Origin: CBDCTM01 sp965222005
GTDB taxonomy: Bacteria > Bacteroidota > Bacteroidia > Chitinophagales > Saprospiraceae
Reading direction: 5' to 3'
Assembly: GCA_965222005.1 (NCBI GenBank)
Contig: OZ244935.1
Coordinates: forward strand, 5,642,001 to 5,706,000
DNA: 64,000 bases
The notes under the pieces are model-generated. The model searched no databases and was not told where the DNA came from. It worked only from the letters and a program-made list of their open reading frames with translations. Of the stretch, positions 49,387-57,602 are shown piece by piece (position 1 is the stretch's first letter; the number at the start of each line of letters is the position of its first letter). The position numbers and the translations under genes were made by a program.

Positions 49387-50604
49387 TTATGGTTGTACCA
49401 CCTTCTCCCATGCCCGGTAGTGCGATGTAGCCTCAAATAGATGCTCAAAAATCTGGCAATCTTCCTCATTGAGCTGCTGATCGCGGCGCTGCATCACTCG
49501 CTTGGCAGTGTCCATTGCCTTGGGCAGCTTGTAGGTATTGAAGCCGTGGGTGCCCCCCCAGGCAAAGGAGGGAATGAAATTGCGCGGATAGCCGGAGCCA
49601 AAAATATTAGCAAATATCCCGACTACCGTACCGGTATTGAACATTGTATTGATACCACATTTGGAATGGTCGCCCATAATGAGTCCACAAAATTGCAAAC
49701 CGGTGCCAACAAATCGCGCTTCCGGGTAATTCCAGAGCTTGATGTGGTCGTAGTTGTTTTTCAGGTTGGACGTATTGGTATCTGCACCCAGATTGCACCA
49801 TTCTCCAAGCACAGAATTGCCCAGGTAGCCTTCATGCCCTTTGTTGGAATAGCCCGTCATCACCGAGTTGCTGATCTCTCCACCTGCTTTGCAAAAAGGG
49901 CCGATAGTGGTAGCGCCGTATATTTTGGCACCCATTTTAATTTTAGCATTTTGGCAAAGAGCTATCGGACCGCGTAGCAATGCTCCTTCCATCACTTCCG
50001 CAGCCTGGCCAATGTAAATAGGGCCGGTATTGGTATTGAGTGTAGCACCCTCAATCGTTGCTCCCTTTTCAATAAAGAGCTGATCTTTTGGGCCGATAAG
50101 CCGATTGCTTTCGCTGAGACTTTCTGACTGCCGATCCCTGATAAGGAGTTCAAAATCCTGGCGGATAGCTGCATCATTGTGCCTGAAGATATCTGGCAAT
50201 TGGCTTATTTTCAGAAAGGGGGTATCTTCCAATTCAAAACCGTTGAGCTCTTCTATTTCTTCTTCATTGATGAGGCTTTCAAACTGGCTGCGGTTGAGAA
50301 GTGTGGCGATCAGTTGGCCGTTGTACAAAAGCGCTTCATTGTTTTCCAGCTGCTGTACGAGGCGGCAAAGCAAGTCGGAGGGAATGGCAGAGCCATTCAC
50401 CACATAGTTGCGATCTTCAATGGTAAGTGGATACTTAGCTGCGAGGTAGCCCTGGGTGATGAAAGAGGATTTGCCTTTGAGCATCTTTTCCCATTTCTCC
50501 CGAATGGTCAAAATACCAAGCCTCAATTCGCAAGCCGGGCGGGTATAGGTCAGTGGCAGGAGATGGTCTCTTGATTCGTCATCGAAAAGAATGATGTTGT
50601 TCAT
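49387..50604 (-). CDS. GlmU-family sugar nucleotidyltransferase
   Basis: 405 residues. The N-terminal domain (NNIILFDDESRDHLLPLTYTRPACELRLGILTIREKWEKML) is a divergent nucleotidyltransferase; the C-terminal half is a left-handed beta-helix with hexapeptide repeats (LFIEKGATIEGATLNTNTGPIYIGQAAEVMEGALLRGPIALCQNAKIKMGAKIYGATTIGPFCKAGGEI) and a SNSVMTGYSNKGHEGYLGNSVLGEWCNLGADTNTSNLKN segment close to GlmU. This putative sugar-nucleotide transferase group is common in Bacteroidota; substrates are not known. Confidence 0.85.
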   Translation of the reverse strand: MNNIILFDDESRDHLLPLTYTRPACELRLGILTIREKWEKMLKGKSSFITQGYLAAKYPLTIEDRNYVVNGSAIPSDLLCRLVQQLENNEALLYNGQLIATLLNRSQFESLINEEEIEELNGFELEDTPFLKISQLPDIFRHNDAAIRQDFELLIRDRQSESLSESNRLIGPKDQLFIEKGATIEGATLNTNTGPIYIGQAAEVMEGALLRGPIALCQNAKIKMGAKIYGATTIGPFCKAGGEISNSVMTGYSNKGHEGYLGNSVLGEWCNLGADTNTSNLKNNYDHIKLWNYPEARFVGTGLQFCGLIMGDHSKCGINTMFNTGTVVGIFANIFGSGYPRNFIPSFAWGGTHGFNTYKLPKAMDTAKRVMQRRDQQLNEEDCQIFEHLFEATSHYRAWEKVVQP

Positions 50605-50722
50605 ATCAGCTTTTGTTGTCGGGACGTAAAGTAGTTGACTTATTAACGATGTATAAATACAAAGAGTTGATTTGGGAGCGAAATTTTATCTCATAAAACT
50701 AATTCAAAACAGTTTTTTAATG

Positions 50723-50754
50723 AAAAAAGTCTGACCCTCCGGCCAGACTTTTTT
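50723..50754 (-). terminator. Terminator downstream of rpmE2
   Basis: AAAAAAGTCTG ... CAGACTTTTTT with inner pairs; symmetric, so it can act in both directions. Between rpmE2 and the GlmU-like gene. The rest of 50605-50883 shows nothing else. Confidence 0.8.
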
Positions 50755-50883
50755 CATTCAATATTTTATGTCGATGGACAACACTAATGCGACTAGTCCG
50801 AATGGCTTGAACAGTATTTCGCGCTTAATCACTCTCGAACCGCCAGCGGAATGATCTGTTCAATGACTGGGGCGTTCGGGGCA

Positions 50884-51159
50884 CTAGCTGTTCTTATCAG
50901 ACTTAGCGAATTTCGTTTTGGCGAATTTTTTATTGAACTTATCAATCCGGCCAGCCGTATCCACAAATTTCATTTTGCCGGTAAAGAATGGATGTGAAGC
51001 GTTGGATATCTCGAGCTTTACCAAAGGATATTCCTTACCATCTTCCCACTTTATGGTGTCCTTGGTAGGCGCACAAGAGCGGGTGAGGAAGGCCATGTCG
51101 CAGGAAAAATCCTTAAAAACGACAAAGCGGTAGTTCTTCGGATGCGTATCTTTTTTCAT
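50884..51159 (-). CDS. rpmE2: 50S ribosomal protein L31 type B
   Basis: 91 residues: MKKDTHPKNYRFVVFKDFSCDMAFLTRSCA opening, and NASHPFFTGKMKFVDTAGRIDKFNKKFAK. Type B lacks the CxxC zinc pairs of type A, as seen here. Component of the large ribosomal subunit. Confidence 0.95.
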   Translation of the reverse strand: MKKDTHPKNYRFVVFKDFSCDMAFLTRSCAPTKDTIKWEDGKEYPLVKLEISNASHPFFTGKMKFVDTAGRIDKFNKKFAKTKFAKSDKNS

Positions 51160-51185
51160 AATGAACCCTTTTTAAAATCAGAGCG

Positions 51186-51193
51186 CAAAGGTA
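51186..51193 (-). promoter_or_regulatory. rpmE2 promoter -7 box
   Basis: TACCTTTG on the minus strand, a perfect TAnnTTTG, 26 bases before the ATG at 51159. No clear -33 element. Confidence 0.5.
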
Positions 51194-51279
51194 AGTAATT
51201 TTAGACAACCAGAAAAGTACGAGGAGCAGAATGTTTAAACTCATTCCAAAACCCGGTATTTGCGTGCAGCAGCCGGGGA

Positions 51280-52620
51280 TTAGTCACAATCCAAATCCAG
51301 CCGGGAAAAGGGATCGTTATTGGGAAAGCAGTTGCCTGATAGTACATTGGTAGGCATACAGTCTGTAGTGACTTTGGCATCGTAAAGCCCGTCGCGGAGG
51401 AAGGCCAGCAAATCATCTTTCTCCCGTTCACTGAGCTTCAAAGGCTTAAATAGACTGGAAACCTGGCTGGACGGTACATTGGTATTCTCCGGAACCCCAG
51501 CATTGAAAAACTCTACCACTTCGCGGAGAGAGGTTTTGCTACTTCCATGAAAGTAAAAACCCATATTTTTCAGGTTGTACAATTGAGGAACCTTAAATTT
51601 ATAAAGATCTTCATCCCGCTCGGTAAAGCCACCGCGGCCCAGGTTTCGGCGATCGGAAGCATCCGTGTTGATACCTCCGGATTGGTAGAGGTCTTTCACC
51701 CCCAGTCCATAAAAATTATCAGCATTATTTAGTGAGGGGCCATTGTGGCAATTGGAACAATTGGCTTTTCCAAAAAACAGCATCGCTCCGCGCTTTTGCT
51801 CGTCAGTCATAGCTTCTTTTTCTCCCTTGAGCCAGTTTTGGAAGGGCGCATTTGGAGTGGTCAAGGTGCGCAGATAGGCACTGATAGCCAAGCTGGCGGT
51901 TTCCGCTGAGTAGCGATCTTCCTCCGGAAAATCGGGGAAGGCTCCATTGAAATAGGGCGTATAGCCGTATTGATCGGTAACTTCTTTATTTACCACCATG
52001 CGATGTAACTTCAAGCCCTCGATGTTCTGTGTTTCAAGGCCATAATAACCAAGATGGTTAAGCTCTGTCAAGGTTTCTTCACTCCATAGATGATCGGTAC
52101 CTACATTATTAAAATTTCCACCAAACTGGCCATTCCAGAGCGTGTTTTTGACGAAAGCTACATTGAACAGATTGAGGGGGTGAGCCCCCTGCGCATCCAC
52201 TTCCGACTCAGTGTACAGTTGAGCCATCTCACGATCTTCTCCTTTTTCACCAAAGCCAATGCCTCCGTCGCCAATACCCTGCATTCGGCCTGGAGAAAAG
52301 CCTGCCCAGGGAACATGGCAAGAGCTGCAGGAATAGGATTCTTTACCCAGCGAATGTGCCGGTGCCAGCCCAAGACCTGTTTCAAAAAACAGCATTTGTC
52401 CCAATTTTATTTTGTCGGCTGTAAGTGGATTAAGTGGGTCCTGAGGAATGGAAAAAAGGTCGTTGTTTTGAGGTAGTACGAAATACTCAAGCGTTCTATC
52501 TTTAGACGCACTCCTTACCAGATCGATTAGCTGATAATCAAGAGGATTTTTAAGTGTATCTTTAGAACAACTGGCTATGAGGGTGCTGACAACAATCAGA
52601 GTGTATATGAATCGCTTCAT
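51280..52620 (-). CDS. Di-heme cytochrome c peroxidase lipoprotein (MauG/CcpA type)
   Basis: 446 residues. Lipobox IASC (Cys19). Two c-type heme motifs: CSSCH (about residue 97) and CSNCH (about 288), with the usual family surroundings (SLGKESYSCSSCHVPWAGFSPG, MLFFGKANCSNCHNGPSLNN). Later residues (GRGGFTERDEDLYKFKVPQLYNLKNMGFYFHGSSKTSLREVVEFFNAG) include the MauG-like region. It reduces peroxide in the periplasm or acts in a related oxidation. Not near a methylamine operon. Confidence 0.88.
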   Translation of the reverse strand: MKRFIYTLIVVSTLIASCSKDTLKNPLDYQLIDLVRSASKDRTLEYFVLPQNNDLFSIPQDPLNPLTADKIKLGQMLFFETGLGLAPAHSLGKESYSCSSCHVPWAGFSPGRMQGIGDGGIGFGEKGEDREMAQLYTESEVDAQGAHPLNLFNVAFVKNTLWNGQFGGNFNNVGTDHLWSEETLTELNHLGYYGLETQNIEGLKLHRMVVNKEVTDQYGYTPYFNGAFPDFPEEDRYSAETASLAISAYLRTLTTPNAPFQNWLKGEKEAMTDEQKRGAMLFFGKANCSNCHNGPSLNNADNFYGLGVKDLYQSGGINTDASDRRNLGRGGFTERDEDLYKFKVPQLYNLKNMGFYFHGSSKTSLREVVEFFNAGVPENTNVPSSQVSSLFKPLKLSEREKDDLLAFLRDGLYDAKVTTDCMPTNVLSGNCFPNNDPFSRLDLDCD

Positions 52621-53048
52621 TTCAGTGTAATATGTTCATAGGTCATAAATAAAATCTATACTTGTATAAGCAAAAACAATAATCCTCAAATGTAAGAACA
52701 CTTCCCGAACTTTACAATACTCTATTAACGGTATTTTACCTATAAATGCTAAAAATCATTTATAAAATGAAATATATTATATAAATAGCTGATATTGTGC
52801 CAATTATTTCACTATAAAAGCTCCTTTTCCAAGTAAAAAAATATATTCCAGCGGGTAGGCAACGTCCTTTTTTAGTATCAACAATATGCTTTCTGTAGCA
52901 AGTGTGCATTCCTGCTCGATCATAACAAGTGGTTTTCAGCTGTTTGTTGTTTAGTTGGGAACAAATTGGGGAGGGTGAGGAGGTCGCAAAGGATTGAATT
53001 TATATTGTTGAAAAATTGCTCTCCTGTTCCAGCCTGTTGATTCAAACG

Positions 53049-53780
53049 CTACGATTCTGCAAATTTTTTGAACCCTTCTTCGAGCAATTTTTTCCAACGG
53101 GAGGATAGTTGCCCTTGCAGCTTGTCCTCCAACTTGCCAAACAGCTCATCCGTGAAATGCAAAATGGTCGATTTACCTGTTTCTTCCAGCTCAAAACGAA
53201 GAAAGGAAATAGCCGGCCCACCAAAAGCCGGCGTCAGATGTCCTTTCAATTCAATGAAATGCGGTGCATCCACCCCAATCACATTGGCCCAAACGATACC
53301 TCCGTCGCCCGCCTCCTCGTACATCAGCCCACCCAGCCTGGCATCCAGCTGAAAGCTAGTGGTGTGCGGATGAGCATGAAATTCCGGTAGCCACCAACGG
53401 TCGATCTGCCGGGTAAGAGCCTGCCAGACGACTGGTCGTCTGGCACGAATCGGCATGTCAATGCTGATAGTAGTGGCGCGGAGATGTTGGTCCATCGGAT
53501 CTGTAGCAGGTTTGGTAAAAGCTTTTAAGCGGATCAGATTGCTCACCCATTGCTCATACGTACTTTGGATCGGTTTGGTGTTGATGTAATTCCATCTGAA
53601 TTTTCCTTCTCGTTTTGTTTTGATTAGCTCGGCTTTTTCCAGGACGCCCAAGTGTTTCATTATGGCAAAGCGTGAGAGGTGTCCAAACTCGGCCGACAAT
53701 TCGCCGGTCGTTCTCGGAGCGGTTTTTAGTTTGTTAAGAATTGACCTCCTGGTAGGATCTGCCAGAGCTTTCCAAATCAT
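53049..53780 (-). CDS. ArsR-type HTH fused to SRPBCC (AHSA1-like) domain
   Basis: 243 residues. Residues 1-90 are an ArsR winged helix (IWKALADPTRRSILNKLKTAPRTTGELSAEFGHLSRFAIMKHLGVLEKAELIKTKREGKFRWNYINTKPI); residues 100-243 are an SRPBCC/AHSA1-like fold (ISIDMPIRARRPVVWQALTRQIDRWWLPEFHAHPHTTSFQLDARLGGLMYEEAGDGGIVWANVIGVDAPHFIELKGHL). Probable repressor that senses a hydrophobic ligand or protein with its second domain. The metal-binding ELCVCDL box of true ArsR is missing. Known architecture. Confidence 0.85.
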   Translation of the reverse strand: MIWKALADPTRRSILNKLKTAPRTTGELSAEFGHLSRFAIMKHLGVLEKAELIKTKREGKFRWNYINTKPIQSTYEQWVSNLIRLKAFTKPATDPMDQHLRATTISIDMPIRARRPVVWQALTRQIDRWWLPEFHAHPHTTSFQLDARLGGLMYEEAGDGGIVWANVIGVDAPHFIELKGHLTPAFGGPAISFLRFELEETGKSTILHFTDELFGKLEDKLQGQLSSRWKKLLEEGFKKFAES

Positions 53781-53949
53781 ATTATGAATAATAACATGTT
53801 ACGATTAAGTAACATGACAAAAATAGCAATACTTAATCCATTGACAAAGAATTAGCTATAATTTTTTGAATATTTTTTTGTGCAACATATTAGGAGGGTG
53901 TTGCCTTTACGAAGCTTCTACAATTGGCAGACCAGACAGACCAGACAGA

Positions 53950-54315
53950 TCAAACAGAAGGGAAGAAGGCATCCTGAAAATGCTCGAGGGTATAAGCGTG
54001 TTGATTTTTGAGAACGATCCCGATAACGTCGAAGCGAATTTCCCAATCGTGTCCAATCTGCTCCATATACATGGCTGCAGCATCGGCAAGGAGCCTTTCC
54101 TTTTTATGGTTGATAGAAGCTTCGGGATGGCCGTAGAGGTCAGCTGAGCGGGTTTTTACCTCTGTGAAAACCAGCACATCACCATCCTTGCTGATGATAT
54201 CCACTTCGGCGCGGCTGAATCGCCAATTGGTTTCGAGGATTTGGTGGCCCGCTTCCATCAAATAATGTAAGGCGATAGTTTCGCCCCGTTGCCCAACTTG
54301 ATTGTGATGTGCCAT
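53950..54315 (-). CDS. yraN: YraN-family endonuclease-like protein (UPF0102)
   Basis: 121 residues, the usual size. PD-(D/E)xK-like core: GETIALHYLMEAGHQILETNWRFSRAEVDIISKDGDVLVFTEVKTRSADLYGHPEASI. Catalytic Glu and Lys (EVDII, FTEVKT) are in place. Function in cells is unclear; often genome-maintenance associated. Divergent from pgi. Confidence 0.93.
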   Translation of the reverse strand: MAHHNQVGQRGETIALHYLMEAGHQILETNWRFSRAEVDIISKDGDVLVFTEVKTRSADLYGHPEASINHKKERLLADAAAMYMEQIGHDWEIRFDVIGIVLKNQHAYTLEHFQDAFFPSV

Positions 54316-54352
54316 TTTTAAAATTAATAAAGCTGTTTGAAACTAAAAAATT

Positions 54353-54360
54353 TACTTTTG
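54353..54360 (+). promoter_or_regulatory. pgi promoter -7 box
   Basis: TACTTTTG, a perfect TAnnTTTG, 26 bases before the ATG at 54386. A TTTG 13 bases upstream is too close to be the -33 element. Confidence 0.5.
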
Positions 54361-54385
54361 TACCAATATTTACAGAATAGCAGAT

Positions 54386-56071
54386 ATGCAGACTTTAAAA
54401 AGGATCAACCCGACCCAAACGAATGCCTGGAGCAGGCTGGCTGTACATTTTGAGCAGATGAATCAGCAACATATGAAGGAGCTTTTTGCCTGTGACGCCT
54501 CCAGGTTTGACCGCTTTTCCATTTGCTGGAACCAATTGGTCATTGATTTTTCAAAAAACATCCTTACGGCTGAAACGCTCCAGCTATTGATAGAATTGGC
54601 AGAAGAAGTGGATCTAAAGGATGGTATTGAAAAGCTGTTTTCCGGCACAGCAATTAACGAAACCGAAGGCCGGGCGGTAATGCATATGGCGCTGCGTAAC
54701 CGTTCGGATGAGCCGCTCAAGGTAGGCGACGAAGATGTAATGCCCGCCGTGCGTCGGGTGCTTGAGAAGATGGAGGGCTTCTCCAATCGCATACGCTCCG
54801 GCCAGTGGAAGGGCTATAATGGAAAGCCTGTAACGGACATTGTGAATATCGGGATCGGAGGCTCAGACCTGGGACCGCTGATGATTTCAGAGGCATTGAA
54901 GCCTTACTGGCATCCGGCCCTTCGTGTCCATTTCGTGTCCAATGTAGATGGAACGGATATTTCGGAAACCTTGCGCAAGCTGAGACCGGAAACTACCCTT
55001 TTCATTGTAGCCTCCAAGTCGTTTACCACACAGGAGACGATGACCAATGCGGCTACGGCGCGGCAGTGGCTGGTAGCGGCAGCGAAGGACGAATCGGCCG
55101 TGGGCAGCCATTTTGTAGCCGTTTCCACCAATGCCCGATTGGTAGAGGCTTTTGGTATGGATGCGGAAAATATGTTTGAATTTTGGGATTGGGTGGGAGG
55201 CCGGTACTCCGTCTCATCGGCCATTGGCCTGTCATTGGCCTGTATCATTGGGTTTGACAATTTTACAAAACTACTGGATGGCATGCACGCCATGGATCAA
55301 CATTTCAGGGATACTCCTTTTGATGAAAACATCCCCGTTTTACTGGCTTTGATAGGCATTTGGTACAACAATTTCTTTGATGCACATACAGAGGCCATCC
55401 TTCCCTACGATCAGTATTTGCACCGCTTTGCTGCCTATTTTCAGCAGGCCAATATGGAGAGCAACGGCAAAAGTGTAGATCGAAATGGCGATCCGGTAGA
55501 TTATCAGACGGGGCCTATCCTTTGGGGCGAGCCAGGCACTAACGGGCAACATGCTTTTTATCAACTCATACACCAGGGAACGAAGTTGATTCCCTGCGAC
55601 TTCATTGCTCCTGCCATCACTCACAATGCGATTGGGGAGCATCACACCATACTGCTGTCCAATTTTTTTGCACAACCCGAAGCCCTGATGATGGGGCGCT
55701 CGGAAGCCGAAGTACGTGCGCAGCTGGAGCGGGACGGATTGGCTGAAGACAAGCTGGAGTGGCTTTTGCCGTTCAAGATGTTTGTGGGAAACCGGCCGAC
55801 CAATTCGATTTTGGTGCAAAAAATTACTCCTTATACCTTGGGAAATCTTATTGCAATGTATGAGCATAAAATATTCGTGCAGGGCTATATATGGAATATT
55901 TTTAGTTTTGACCAGTGGGGAGTAGAATTGGGGAAACAGCTGGCTAAAAAAATATTGCCTGAATTGGAAAGCGATGAGGAGGTAGAGAGCCATGACTGCT
56001 CAACCAATGGCCTGATCAATGCATTTAAGAAGATGAAAAAGGGAGATGCCGAAAAAAAGGCTGGAAAATAA
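54386..56071 (+). CDS. pgi: Glucose-6-phosphate isomerase
   Basis: 561 residues. Family signatures GGRYSVSSAIGLSLA and GTNGQHAFYQLIHQGTKLIPCDFIAP, active-site Glu region (ESNGKSVDRNG, about 360-370), SKSFTTQETMTNA. Interconverts glucose 6-phosphate and fructose 6-phosphate. A second, unrelated-fold SIS isomerase follows. Confidence 0.95.
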   Translation: MQTLKRINPTQTNAWSRLAVHFEQMNQQHMKELFACDASRFDRFSICWNQLVIDFSKNILTAETLQLLIELAEEVDLKDGIEKLFSGTAINETEGRAVMHMALRNRSDEPLKVGDEDVMPAVRRVLEKMEGFSNRIRSGQWKGYNGKPVTDIVNIGIGGSDLGPLMISEALKPYWHPALRVHFVSNVDGTDISETLRKLRPETTLFIVASKSFTTQETMTNAATARQWLVAAAKDESAVGSHFVAVSTNARLVEAFGMDAENMFEFWDWVGGRYSVSSAIGLSLACIIGFDNFTKLLDGMHAMDQHFRDTPFDENIPVLLALIGIWYNNFFDAHTEAILPYDQYLHRFAAYFQQANMESNGKSVDRNGDPVDYQTGPILWGEPGTNGQHAFYQLIHQGTKLIPCDFIAPAITHNAIGEHHTILLSNFFAQPEALMMGRSEAEVRAQLERDGLAEDKLEWLLPFKMFVGNRPTNSILVQKITPYTLGNLIAMYEHKIFVQGYIWNIFSFDQWGVELGKQLAKKILPELESDEEVESHDCSTNGLINAFKKMKKGDAEKKAGK

Positions 56072-56093
56072 AGTTAGTCATTTGGTTATTATT

Positions 56094-56183
56094 GCCGTAT
56101 ATATACGTTGATCTCAAAAAGGGAAATCATCAGAACCTACAATGACCGAGCCTCCACAACATTACAACAGGTTAATTCAGTTC
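56094..56183. mobile_element. Partial copy D of MITE family 2
   Basis: About 90 bp: contains CTCAAAAAGGGAAATCATCAG and AACCTACAATGACCGAGCCTC blocks of the family and ends with GGTTAATTCAGTTC. The opposite end of the element is missing. It lies between pgi and the next isomerase gene. Confidence 0.7.
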
Positions 56184-56213
56184 TATTATTACTAAATAAT
56201 TACACTTTCAGAT

Positions 56214-57203
56214 ATGATGGACCAACTCATCCAGCACTTCCCAAACCAATTAGCGGAAGCCCTTGAAATAGGTCGGGCAGCCCAATTTAAATCTGCCAAA
56301 CAGTCTTTCCAGCATGTACTGGTAGCAGGCATGGGTGGCTCAGGTATTGGGGGCGATTTTGTGGCTTCCTTTATCAGAGAGGAATGCGAGCTGCCTTATC
56401 TTTCCTCCAAAAGCTACCAATTACCTGCTTTTGTAGGCCCCAATTCACTGGTGATCGCTTCCTCTTATTCAGGGAACACAGAGGAAACCCTGCATGCTTT
56501 TCGGCAGGCCCTGGAGAAAGGAGCGCGGGTGGTGGTGATTGCTTCGGGGGGGCAATTGATCGAGATGGCCCGGCAAAAGGAGCTGGATTACATTGAGCTT
56601 CCGGCAGGCCAGCCTTCACCGCGAGCCTGCCTGGGCTACTCTTTGGTGCAGCAGCTATTTATCCTCAAAGCCTTTGGGCTGATATCCGAGCGGGCCATTG
56701 GGCAGGTGGAGCAGGCTGCGGACAGGCTGCTTGCTGAGCAGGAAGATATCAAATCGAGGGCTGAGAATATCGCTTCTTTTTTGTACGGCAAATTGCCCGT
56801 TATCTATATCGAAGAGCAGATGGAGCCGGTAGCTTTGCGGCTTCGGCAGCAGATCAACGAAAACGCCAAAATGCTCTGCTGGCACAATGTAGTACCCGAA
56901 ATGAACCACAATGAGCTGGTAGGTTGGCGGGCAGGCCAGCCCGAAATAGCCGTGCTGTTTTTCCGCAGCAAAGATGAATTTGAGCGCAACCAGCTTCGCA
57001 CGGATATTTGTAAAGAGATTATTGCCAACCGCACCGTTTCTACCATTCAGGTTTATGCCAAAGGCACTTCTTTGATTGAGCGATCCCTGTATCTGGTACA
57101 TTTAGGAGACTGGATTTCCTACTATCTGGCCGGGCTTCAGGGAGTGGACGCCGTAGAGATCAAAGTGATCGATCACCTCAAAGCAGCCCTGTCGAAGGTT
57201 TAG
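56214..57203 (+). CDS. Bifunctional phosphoglucose/phosphomannose isomerase
   Basis: 329 residues. SIS domain: VLVAGMGGSGIGGDFVASFIREE, LVIASSYSGNTEETLHAFRQALEKGARVVVIASGG, then a second SIS half with NENAKMLCWHNVVPEMNHNELVGW, typical of the PGI/PMI family of archaea and some bacteria. ATG at 56214 or 56217. It partly duplicates the role of pgi and may supply mannose 6-phosphate/fructose 6-phosphate conversion. Confidence 0.9.
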   Translation: MMDQLIQHFPNQLAEALEIGRAAQFKSAKQSFQHVLVAGMGGSGIGGDFVASFIREECELPYLSSKSYQLPAFVGPNSLVIASSYSGNTEETLHAFRQALEKGARVVVIASGGQLIEMARQKELDYIELPAGQPSPRACLGYSLVQQLFILKAFGLISERAIGQVEQAADRLLAEQEDIKSRAENIASFLYGKLPVIYIEEQMEPVALRLRQQINENAKMLCWHNVVPEMNHNELVGWRAGQPEIAVLFFRSKDEFERNQLRTDICKEIIANRTVSTIQVYAKGTSLIERSLYLVHLGDWISYYLAGLQGVDAVEIKVIDHLKAALSKV

Positions 57204-57380
57204 CCTTTTGGCCTTTCCATCTTTACCAAGCATTGATCTGCAATTCACCCGGCAGTAAATAAAAATCTGCAAAACAGTTTCTCAGGCACCTGCCCTGAGA
57301 TGGGACCGCTTTTCTTCACTTTCACCCATTCGGGTGATGCTTTCCTGCTACTAAGCCTGCAACTTGCTTTCAAAAAACAG

Positions 57381-57581
57381 ATGTCACCTTCTGAGTTTAC
57401 TCCGGCAGAGCAGCGCGTGTTGATTTATTTGAGGCAAGGCTGTTCCAATGAGGGTATTGCCACAGCCCTCGGCATATCGGTCAATACCGTCAAGACGCAT
57501 CTGCGCCATATGTATCGAAAATGTAATGTGCACAGCCGGACGGAGTTGATTGTGAAAGTACTTTCACCCCATTTTTCTTAA
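57381..57581 (+). CDS. Stand-alone LuxR/GerE-type HTH protein
   Basis: 66 residues from ATG 57381; an ATG at 57300 adds 27 unlike residues. FTPAEQRVLIYLRQGCSNEGIATALGISVNTVKTHLRHMYRKCNVHSRTELI is a complete LuxR-type HTH (usual pattern: LTxRExEVLxLxAxGxSNKEIAxxLxISxxTVKxHxxxIxxKLxVxxRTEA). No receiver domain. Twelve bases before the large secreted protein 57594, so perhaps its regulator. Confidence 0.75.
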   Translation: MSPSEFTPAEQRVLIYLRQGCSNEGIATALGISVNTVKTHLRHMYRKCNVHSRTELIVKVLSPHFS

Positions 57582-57602
57582 AACCTCCTAAAATTGCTCC
57601 TT

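Noticed and set aside
53422..53445. 24-base palindrome (arms TGCCAGACGAC) inside the ArsR-SRPBCC gene
   Set aside because: The protein is normal across it (RRPVVWQALTR), so it is probably codon-level coincidence; similar short TGCCAG/CTGGCA palindromes occur elsewhere in the window.
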